From contig CAYNFH010000122.1 of the NCBI GenBank assembly GCA_964396385.1, forward strand, positions 1 through 19,808: a DNA stretch of 19,808 nucleotides. The letters run 5' to 3'. A model generated the notes under the pieces. It was not told the origin of the DNA and did not search any database. It was given only the letters and a program-made list of their open reading frames with translations. Below are positions 8,443 to 14,194 of the stretch, in pieces; position 1 is the stretch's first letter, and every line of letters starts with the position of its first letter. Source of the DNA: CAYNFH01 sp964396385. Lineage in GTDB: Bacteria; Armatimonadota; Chthonomonadetes; Chthonomonadales; CAJBBX01. The translations under genes and the position numbers were made by a program.

Positions 8443-8457
8443 GGAGCGCGGGGCTCC
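8443..8457 (-). terminator. Small GC hairpin after the dioxygenase gene
   Basis: GGAGC (8443-8447) and GCTCC (8453-8457) form a 5-bp stem with a 5-base loop just downstream of the dioxygenase stop codon. No T-run follows on the minus strand. It may be a weak terminator or an mRNA 3'-end hairpin in the 145-bp gap before mutS. Chance is a real alternative at this GC content. Confidence 0.25.
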
Positions 8458-8464
8458 TGCCGAG

Positions 8465-9232
8465 CTAATCCGACGAGGATCGTCCGATCAGGTCCCGCAG
8501 CCCTTGCCACTCCAGCCAGATGTCGGTCATGCAGTCCCAGTGGTGGTCCGCATGGTCTACGTGCCGCAGGCGGAAGAAGATGGCGTAGCGGACGTTGGGC
8601 GAGGTATTGGGGCCCACGCTGTGCGCGAGCTGGTAGTGGACAAGCACAACGTCCCCCGCCTGCCCGGTGACCTGCTTCGGTGCGGGCATCTCTACCTTGG
8701 GCATGCCCTCCAGCAGCGACTGCGGGCCGCGCTCGCGGAAGTAGCCTTCGAATAGCGTGTGCGTCCCCGGCCAGACGGTGAAGTTGCCGGCGTTCTCGCC
8801 CGGCAGGTCGCTCAGCAGCACCGCCGCCAGCATGGTGAAGTTCTGGATGGTCCCCTCCGGCACGCCGTTCGTCGGGGAATACATGCCGTCCAGGTGCGGC
8901 CGCGGCACGGGAGGCGGGTCCTGCATGGTGGGAAACCGCAGCGCGATCTGCCCGGGGGTGATCGGCTGGATGCGCCCCTGGCCCACCAGCGACTCGGCCA
9001 GCGGCCAGGCGGGCGTGCGCATAAGCAGGTCCGTGATCACCGGCTCCCGCTGCAGCTCCGGGCAGTAGGACTGCGCGCGGAACTTGGTCATCTGCTCCGG
9101 GTCCATCCCCTGCCCCACGGAGTAGTTGATGGCCCGCAGCGCCGCATCCACCATCACCCGCGGCACCACCCCTGGCACGCGCATGTACCCCTGCTGAATG
9201 AATGCTTCTTTCTGCGCCCGACTCAGCTCCAT
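8465..9232 (-). CDS. Phytanoyl-CoA dioxygenase (PhyH) family Fe(II)/2-oxoglutarate oxygenase
   Basis: A 255-residue non-haem iron, 2-oxoglutarate-dependent oxygenase of the PhyH superfamily, expected to hydroxylate an unknown small molecule in the cytoplasm. The iron-binding facial triad is visible as H113-x-D115 (PHLDG) and H204 (HYQLAHSVGPN). R215 (NVRYAIFFR) is the likely 2-oxoglutarate carboxylate anchor. LPGENAGNFTVWPGTH is the typical core strand region before the second His, and QAGDVVLVHYQLAH is the usual approach to it. The ATG lies 7 bp past the miaB stop, so the two genes are probably co-transcribed. The Shine-Dalgarno is weak (TAGG). The substrate cannot be inferred. Family members act on lipids, ectoine, halogenated metabolites and tRNA- or sugar-linked compounds. 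The link to miaB is positional only. Confidence 0.88.
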   Translation of the reverse strand: MELSRAQKEAFIQQGYMRVPGVVPRVMVDAALRAINYSVGQGMDPEQMTKFRAQSYCPELQREPVITDLLMRTPAWPLAESLVGQGRIQPITPGQIALRFPTMQDPPPVPRPHLDGMYSPTNGVPEGTIQNFTMLAAVLLSDLPGENAGNFTVWPGTHTLFEGYFRERGPQSLLEGMPKVEMPAPKQVTGQAGDVVLVHYQLAHSVGPNTSPNVRYAIFFRLRHVDHADHHWDCMTDIWLEWQGLRDLIGRSSSD

Positions 9233-9239
9233 GGGAAAC

Positions 9240-10760
9240 CTACTTCGATACTGCCTCCACCAGCTCCCCCGTGAACCCCGTCAGGTGTCCCTCCATCGCG
9301 CGAACCCGGACCAGCTTGCCGATCAAGTACTCCGCCGGCCGCGTCTCGCCCTCGGGCAGCGTGAAGTTCACCGTCTTGTTCGTGCGTGTCAGTCCGGCGA
9401 GCCTGGACGGATCCTTCTGGCTGCGGCCCTCCACCAGGACCTCGAACTCCTCGCCCACGTGCTCGCGGTTGATCTCCGTGGTGATCCGGTTCTGCAGCGC
9501 CACAAGCTGGTTCAGCCGATCGATCTTCACTGCGTGCGGCACCTGGTCCGGCATGTCGGCCGCCTTCGTGCCGGTGCGGATCGAATAGGCGAACATGAAC
9601 GCGGAATGGAACTGCGTTTCCTCCACGAACCGCATCGTGTTCCGGAACTGCTCCTCCGTCTCGCCCGGAAAACCGAGCATCACGTCCGTCGTGATGGCGA
9701 TGCCGGGCACCGCCTCTCGCAGCTTCTCCACGATCCGCTGGAACTCCGCCACGGTATACCCGCGGTGCATGCGGGACAGCAGCTCGTCGTCTGCCACCTG
9801 GAGCGGCAGGTGCACGTGCTCGCACACCTTGGGCAGCGACGCGATGGCCGCAATGAGCTCGTCGGTGAAGTCACGCGGATAGGGCGAAGTGAATCGGATG
9901 CGGCGAATCCCCGGAATATCGTTGATCATCGCGAGCAGCCGGGCGAACGGCACGCGCCCCTCCGCCAGGTTCTTGCCGTAGGAGTTGACGGTCTGGCCCA
10001 GCAGCGTCACTTCCCGGGTCCCGCCGCGCGCCAGCCCGTTGATCTCCATCAGGACGTCGGCCGTGGGGCGGCTCCGCTCCCGGCCGCGCGTAAACGGCAC
10101 GACGCAGAAGGTGCAGAACTTATCGCACCCATACATGATGGGCACGTGCGCCTTCAGCTTCGGCCGGCGCACCACGTTCCGCAGCGGCACGTCCGTCACA
10201 ATCGCGCCCTTCCGCGGCGGAAGCTCCAACGCCTCCAGCGGCTGCCGCCGGACGGACGACGGAGGACGGAGGACGGACGGAGCATGGAATTCCGGACTTC
10301 GGACTTCGGACTTCGGACCGCCGTTTCCGTCCGTCCCCCGTCCCCCGTCTACCGTCAGCCTTTCCTTCGCCGCCCGTACCAGATCGGGGATTGTCGCGAT
10401 GTTCCCGGTGCCTACCACCAGGTCCACAAAGGGGGCGCGCCGCTTGATCTCCGTGCTTTCAACCTGCGCCATGCACCCGCAGACCCCGACGATCATCTCC
10501 GGGCGGCGCAGCTTCATCTCGCGCAGCTCGCCCAGCTTGCTGTACACCTTTTCCACCGGCTTCTGCCGCACATGGCAGGTGTTCAGGAGCACCACGTCCG
10601 CGTCGGCAGGGTCCTCTACCGGCGCATAGCCCAGGCTCTCCAGGTAGAGCGCCATCTGCTCCGAGTCCTCCTCGTTCATCTGGCAGCCCCACGTCAGGAT
10701 CTTGTATCCCGGCCGGCTCGGAGCGGTCGATTCAGGTGCACGTTCTTCTAGCGTCCGCAT
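9240..10760 (-). CDS. miaB: tRNA-2-methylthio-N6-dimethylallyladenosine synthase MiaB
   Basis: This radical-SAM methylthiotransferase adds the methylthio group to i6A37 of tRNAs reading U-starting codons. The N-terminal UPF0004 domain supplies three auxiliary-cluster cysteines in TWGCQMNEEDSEQ, LLNTCHVR and VGVCGCMAQ. The radical-SAM domain has C212-x3-C216-x2-C219 (GCDKFCTFCVVPFTRGRE). A C-terminal TRAM domain (about 430-500) binds RNA. GCQMN and RGRERSRP favour MiaB over MtaB or RimO. At 506 residues it is longer than the usual 440-475. The excess is a low-complexity insert at about 135-170, between the first two domains, made of heptamer repeats. The ATG at 10760 lies seven bases from a TGCTATAAT extended -10, which suggests a leaderless mRNA. 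It heads a minus-strand cluster with the dioxygenase, mutS, zinc-ribbon and mutL genes. miaB beside mutSL is a common arrangement. Confidence 0.95.
   Translation of the reverse strand: MRTLEERAPESTAPSRPGYKILTWGCQMNEEDSEQMALYLESLGYAPVEDPADADVVLLNTCHVRQKPVEKVYSKLGELREMKLRRPEMIVGVCGCMAQVESTEIKRRAPFVDLVVGTGNIATIPDLVRAAKERLTVDGGRGTDGNGGPKSEVRSPEFHAPSVLRPPSSVRRQPLEALELPPRKGAIVTDVPLRNVVRRPKLKAHVPIMYGCDKFCTFCVVPFTRGRERSRPTADVLMEINGLARGGTREVTLLGQTVNSYGKNLAEGRVPFARLLAMINDIPGIRRIRFTSPYPRDFTDELIAAIASLPKVCEHVHLPLQVADDELLSRMHRGYTVAEFQRIVEKLREAVPGIAITTDVMLGFPGETEEQFRNTMRFVEETQFHSAFMFAYSIRTGTKAADMPDQVPHAVKIDRLNQLVALQNRITTEINREHVGEEFEVLVEGRSQKDPSRLAGLTRTNKTVNFTLPEGETRPAEYLIGKLVRVRAMEGHLTGFTGELVEAVSK
10251..10356. 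repeat. Heptamer inverted repeat inside miaB
   Basis: The left arm (10251-10278) is four GACGGAN heptamers. The right arm (10329-10356) is four heptamers that, on the opposite strand, again begin GACGG. Between them lie three perfect GGACTTC heptamers (10294-10314). The element is in frame in miaB and codes for the Gly/Asp/Pro/Ser/Arg-rich insert at residues about 135-170. The left arm is nearly the same as the left arm of the E1 dehydrogenase copy. Confidence 0.92.
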
Positions 10761-10766
10761 GCGGCT

Positions 10767-10775
10767 ATTATAGCA
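10767..10775 (-). promoter_or_regulatory. Extended -10 promoter of miaB
   Basis: On the minus strand, TGCTATAAT (10775-10767) is a perfect TGN extended -10 plus consensus TATAAT in an otherwise GC-rich region. No good -35 is seen 16-18 bases upstream, as is usual for extended -10 promoters. With the standard spacing the transcript would start at or within a base or two of the miaB ATG (10760), giving a leaderless mRNA. Confidence 0.6.
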
Positions 10776-10820
10776 TCGGGACCTGCTCCCCCCCTCGCGG
10801 CATGGGCCATAATAATAGTG

Positions 10821-10826
10821 AGGAGG
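10821..10826 (+). promoter_or_regulatory. Shine-Dalgarno that sets the TTG start of the GIY-YIG-like gene
   Basis: AGGAGG lies 5 bases before TTG at 10832. The in-frame ATG at 10802 has no comparable site, so the TTG is the better start. Confidence 0.7.
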
Positions 10827-10831
10827 ATCGG

Positions 10832-11308
10832 TTGAGCGAGAAGATCAGCCTGCAGGCGGAGTTCGACTGGACGCCGGTGCTGGACGATTCCGGCGAGCCC
10901 TACGAGTACCCCGGCTCCATGGGATTCCGCATCCGGGCGGATTGGGAGCGCCCGGCGCTCTACCGCTGGCGAATCCTGCGGGAAGAGCGCGTGGAGGCGG
11001 TCGCGTACGGGGAGACGGACAACCTGGCGCGCACGCTCGCCCAGTTCCTCAACTCCGCCGCCCCTCCGCCGCCCATCGCCCGCGTGAAGAGCGCGCTCAG
11101 CGAGCAGACCCTGCGCGGCGGCCGGATCTACCTGGACGCCATGGTCCCTGCATCTCTGGAGATCGGCGGCAGATCGCTCGGGGCCAACAGCCTGTCGGAC
11201 GCCAACACCCGGCGCATCCTGGAGCAGGTCCTGCTCTATGAGGCGCGTAAGAGCGGCATCCGCCTCCTGAACCTGAGCAGCGCACCCGACCCACGCAAGC
11301 TGCTATAG
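10832..11308 (+). CDS. Small GIY-YIG-like domain protein, function unknown
   Basis: A 158-residue soluble protein read from TTG. The pattern resembles a single divergent GIY-YIG nuclease fold. PALYRW at 41-46 stands in for the GIY strand. AYGETDNLAR at 58-67 resembles the YIGESxNLxxR strand and helix, including Tyr59 and Arg67. E131 (RRILEQVLL) and N147 (LLNLS) are spaced like the metal-binding Glu and final Asn of the fold. The middle part (IARVKSALSEQTLRGGRIYLDAM, given here as residues 82-104) resembles similar small GIY-YIG proteins. The first GIY glycine and the Ile of YIG are missing, so catalysis is uncertain. It is divergent from miaB and 63 bp upstream of the E1 dehydrogenase gene, probably in one transcript with it. 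The fold assignment rests on motif reading only, and an unrelated domain remains possible. Confidence 0.6.
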   Translation: MSEKISLQAEFDWTPVLDDSGEPYEYPGSMGFRIRADWERPALYRWRILREERVEAVAYGETDNLARTLAQFLNSAAPPPPIARVKSALSEQTLRGGRIYLDAMVPASLEIGGRSLGANSLSDANTRRILEQVLLYEARKSGIRLLNLSSAPDPRKLL

Positions 11309-11324
11309 ATTATCTGCCCAGTCA

Positions 11325-11352
11325 CCTGAACGCCTGAACGCCCGAACGCCTG
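11325..11352. repeat. Octamer tandem repeat in the E1 dehydrogenase leader
   Basis: Three and a half units of CCTGAACG (one with C for T) lie between the GIY-YIG-like gene and the E1 gene. A related 11-base stretch, CTGAACGCCTG, occurs on the minus strand near 1864-1874, upstream of metH. Unlike most other repeats here, no inverted partner arm is seen nearby. Confidence 0.75.
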
Positions 11353-11371
11353 TAGTCACGGAGCCAACCAA

Positions 11372-13927
11372 ATGCCCAAGAGCCTGACCATACACCCGAA
11401 AGAGGTACGTAGTAGCGGCGAGATCACCTTCCAGCCCATCCCGGTCAATCAGTACCGGAGGACCCTCAAGGACGAGCTGGACCGCTTCGCCCGCGAGGAC
11501 CTGGTGCGCATTTACCGGGACATGGCCATCATCCGCGCCTTCGAGTCGATGCTCCACGAGGTCAAGACCAAGACCGCCTACCAGGGCATCGAGTACAACC
11601 ACCGCGGGCCGGCGCACCTCAGCATCGGTCAGGAGGCCTCGGCGGTCGGGCAGGCGTTCCTCCTGGGGGTGGACGACCACATCTTCGGAAGCCACCGCAG
11701 CCACGGCGAGATTCTGGCCAAGGGTCTGTCCGCCATCGAGAAGCTGGATGACCCTACCCTCCAGCACATCATCGAGTCCTACAACGACGGCCTCACCCTC
11801 AAGGCAGTTGAAGCGCCAGATAGCTCCTCCAGTATTGGGGGCGGGGGGGGCTCACCTCTCACCTCTCACCTCTCACCTACTAAGTCCCTCGCCCTCGACT
11901 TCCTCCTCTACGGCGCCCTCGCCGAGATCTTTGGGCGCGAGGCGGGGTTCAACAAAGGCATGGGCGGCTCCATGCACGCCTTCTTCACCCCGTTCGGCAT
12001 CTACCCCAACAATGCCATCGTCGGCGGCTCGGCAGACATCTCCGTAGGCGCGGCCCTCTTCAAACGCGTGAACCGCGCGCCGGGCATCGTGGTCTGCAAC
12101 ATCGGCGACGCCGCCGCGAGCTGCGGCCCCACCTGGGAGGCGCTCTGCTTCGCCACCATGGACCAGTTCAAGACCCTCTGGGACGAGGCGCACCGCGGCG
12201 GGCTGCCGCTCATCATGAACTTCGTCAACAACTTCTACGGCATGGGCGGCCAGCCCGTGGGCGAAACGGGCGGCTTCGGCGTCCTCGCTCGAGTGGGCGC
12301 GGGCCTCACCCCCAACCAGATGCACGCCGAGCGCATTGACGGCTACAACCCGCTCGCCGTCATCGACGCGTACGCCCGCAAGCGTGACGTGCTGCTCCGC
12401 GGCGACGGTCCGGTGCTCCTGGACACCGTCACCTACCGCTTCAGCGGCCACTCCCCTTCCGACGCCTCCTCCTACCGCGAGAAGCAGGAGATCGACGAGT
12501 GGCGCCAGGTGGACTCTCTGCAGACGTACCGCCAGGAGCTGCTCTCTGCCGGCCTCTGCACGCCGGACGAGCTGGAACGCATGCAGGCCGACATCGACGC
12601 GCGCATCCTCCGCGCTTTCAGGAAGGCCGTGGACCTGGATCTCTCCCCCCGCGCCGATCTCTACGCCCCCGGCTCCCTCCTCGAGCGCACCATGTTTTCC
12701 AATGGGACGGAGGACGGAGGACGGAAGACGGACGGATCCGGGTCCGTCCCCCGTCATCCGTCACCCGTCACGCCGGAGGTGCTCCTCCCCAAGTCCGACA
12801 ACCCCCGCCTCAAGCAGCTCGCCACCAGAAGCCGCACGGGAATCGGGGAGAACGGAGAGCTGCTGCCGAAGGGGAAATGCGTCGGCATCCGGGACGCCCT
12901 GTTCGAGGCGATCCTGGACCGTTTCTACGAGGATCCCACGCTGGTAGCCTACGGCGAGGAGAACCGGGACTGGGGCGGCGCCTTCGCCGTCTACCGCGGT
13001 CTCACGGAGACCCTCCCCTACCACCGCCTGTTCAACAGCTCCATCTCGGAGGGCGCCATCGTCGGCACGGCCGTGGGCTATGCGCTGGAGGGGGGCCGGG
13101 CGCTCGTGGAGATCATGTACTGCGACTTCCTGGGCCGCGCCGGGGACGAGACCTTCAACCAGCTCGCCAAGTGGCAGGCCATGTCAGGCGGCATGCTCCG
13201 GATGCCGATAGTGCTTCGGGTCTCCGTCGGCTCCAAGTACGGCGCGCAGCACAGCCAGGACTGGACCAGCCTCTGTGCCCATATCCCCGGCCTCAAGGTG
13301 GTCTTCCCTGCCACGCCGTACGACGCCAAGGGGCTCATGGCGTCCGCCCTCACCGGCACGGACCCTGTGGTCTTCTTCGAGTCGCAGCGTATCTACGACC
13401 AGCCGGAGCTCTTCCACCCGGGCGGCGTCCCGGAGCAATCCTACACCGTTCCCATCGGCCTGCCGGACGTGAAGCGCCCCGGCAGCAATCTAACCATCCT
13501 CACCATCGGCGCGACGCTGTATCGCGCGCTGGAGGCGGCCGACACGCTGGAGAAGGAGTACGGCATCGGGTGTGAGGTGATGGACGCCCGCTCCATCGTC
13601 CCGTTCGACTACGCCCCGGTGCTGGAATCGGTGAAGAAGACCGGCCGCATCCTGCTGTCTTCCGATGCCTGCGAGCGCGGCTCTATCCTCCAGACCATGG
13701 CCGCCAAGATCACGCAATTCTGCTTCGACAACCTGGACGCCCCGCCGGTGGTCGTCGGCGCGCGCAACTGGATCACCCCGGCGGACGAGGTGGAGGACGC
13801 CTTCTTCCCCTTCCCCTCGGACATCCTGGACGCCGTCCACGCCCACATCGAGCCCCTGCCCGGCTACACCCCCCGCCGCGTCTGCGACTCCGCGGACCTT
13901 CTCCGCCGCAGCCGGGAGGGAGTGTAG
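11372..13927 (+). CDS. Fused alpha-beta E1 component of a 2-oxoacid dehydrogenase-type complex
   Basis: An 851-residue thiamine-diphosphate enzyme with E1-alpha (about 40-430) and E1-beta (about 488-850) in one chain. It should decarboxylate a 2-oxoacid (pyruvate, branched-chain, or acetoin-like substrate) and pass the acyl group to a lipoyl E2. The alpha half has GSHRSHGE, KGMGGSMHAF, the diphosphate-binding G245-D246 and the closing N286-N287 (NNFYGMGGQ), and a YRFSGHSPSDASSYR loop. The beta half has EENRDWGGAF, FNSSISEGAIVGTAVGYA, EIMYCDFLGRAGDE and KYGAQHSQD. Two low-complexity inserts come from repeats: GGGGGSPLTSHLSPTK at about 155-170, and the alpha-beta linker at about 445-466. The ATG at 11372 has a GGAG-type Shine-Dalgarno. 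No E2 or E3 gene lies in the window. Substrate is undetermined, so no symbol is given. Confidence 0.92.
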   Translation: MPKSLTIHPKEVRSSGEITFQPIPVNQYRRTLKDELDRFAREDLVRIYRDMAIIRAFESMLHEVKTKTAYQGIEYNHRGPAHLSIGQEASAVGQAFLLGVDDHIFGSHRSHGEILAKGLSAIEKLDDPTLQHIIESYNDGLTLKAVEAPDSSSSIGGGGGSPLTSHLSPTKSLALDFLLYGALAEIFGREAGFNKGMGGSMHAFFTPFGIYPNNAIVGGSADISVGAALFKRVNRAPGIVVCNIGDAAASCGPTWEALCFATMDQFKTLWDEAHRGGLPLIMNFVNNFYGMGGQPVGETGGFGVLARVGAGLTPNQMHAERIDGYNPLAVIDAYARKRDVLLRGDGPVLLDTVTYRFSGHSPSDASSYREKQEIDEWRQVDSLQTYRQELLSAGLCTPDELERMQADIDARILRAFRKAVDLDLSPRADLYAPGSLLERTMFSNGTEDGGRKTDGSGSVPRHPSPVTPEVLLPKSDNPRLKQLATRSRTGIGENGELLPKGKCVGIRDALFEAILDRFYEDPTLVAYGEENRDWGGAFAVYRGLTETLPYHRLFNSSISEGAIVGTAVGYALEGGRALVEIMYCDFLGRAGDETFNQLAKWQAMSGGMLRMPIVLRVSVGSKYGAQHSQDWTSLCAHIPGLKVVFPATPYDAKGLMASALTGTDPVVFFESQRIYDQPELFHPGGVPEQSYTVPIGLPDVKRPGSNLTILTIGATLYRALEAADTLEKEYGIGCEVMDARSIVPFDYAPVLESVKKTGRILLSSDACERGSILQTMAAKITQFCFDNLDAPPVVVGARNWITPADEVEDAFFPFPSDILDAVHAHIEPLPGYTPRRVCDSADLLRRSREGV
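11852..11879. repeat. Heptamer tandem repeat inside the E1-alpha region
   Basis: Four head-to-tail heptamers, three TCACCTC and one TCACCTA, follow a G-rich run (11837-11850). They are in frame and code for SPLTSHLSP after a five-glycine run. No inverted partner arm was found close by, so this may be half of an element. Confidence 0.9.
12706..12769. repeat. Heptamer inverted repeat in the E1 alpha-beta linker
   Basis: The left arm (12706-12733) is four GACGGAN heptamers. The right arm (12742-12769) is four heptamers with NNCCGTC units, the inverted form. The arms almost touch, around GGATCCGGGTCC, so RNA or single-stranded DNA could fold into a long GC hairpin. It is in frame and encodes the Asp/Gly/Arg/Pro-rich linker at residues about 445-466. 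Confidence 0.92.
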
Positions 13928-14016
13928 CGTTCCATAAGATCCAGCCACAGTCCCAGGCGCTCGCGGAGCAAAGCCACGGGCCCGTGAAGACCTAACCCGC
14001 TAGCACTCTCTTCCGT

Positions 14017-14031
14017 CCGTCCGAAGGACGG
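14017..14031 (+). terminator. Hairpin between the E1 gene and rpoB
   Basis: CCGTCC-GAA-GGACGG forms a 6-bp GC stem with a 3-base loop, about 90 bp after the E1 stop. It is followed by TTCTCTCC, a pyrimidine stretch but not a true T-run. It could be a weak terminator for the E1 transcript. Its CCGTCC units also resemble the heptamer repeat arms. The rest of the 267-bp gap holds the rpoB promoter and nothing else recognised. Confidence 0.4.
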
Positions 14032-14133
14032 TTCTCTCCAGCCGGATACCCTGGCGCGCGTCGCCTGGCCGCATGTACCATGCCATCCGGCACATGGCAG
14101 ACACGATCTCTGCGAATTCAATCGGAATCCCCC

Positions 14134-14163
14134 TTGCGCCCCTCTTGACGGATGTGATATACT
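14134..14163 (+). promoter_or_regulatory. Likely rpoB promoter
   Basis: TATACT at 14158-14163 is preceded by TG one base away, giving an extended -10 (TGATATACT). A weak -35, TTGCGC, starts at 14134 with an 18-base spacer. The predicted start near 14170 leaves a leader of about 25 bases, which carries the strong Shine-Dalgarno AGGAGG (14183-14188) before the TTG start at 14195. A nicer-looking TTGACG at 14145 is too close to serve as the -35. Confidence 0.5.
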
Positions 14164-14194
14164 GCTTCTTCGTGCGTAGCATAGGAGGGGCCAA

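Noticed and set aside
12706..12769. CRISPR-like array
   Set aside because: Units are 7 bases with no spacers, and no cas genes are present.
14145..14150. TTGACG as the -35 of the rpoB promoter
   Set aside because: It lies only 7 bases from TATACT at 14158, far too close. No -10 is found 17 bases further downstream.
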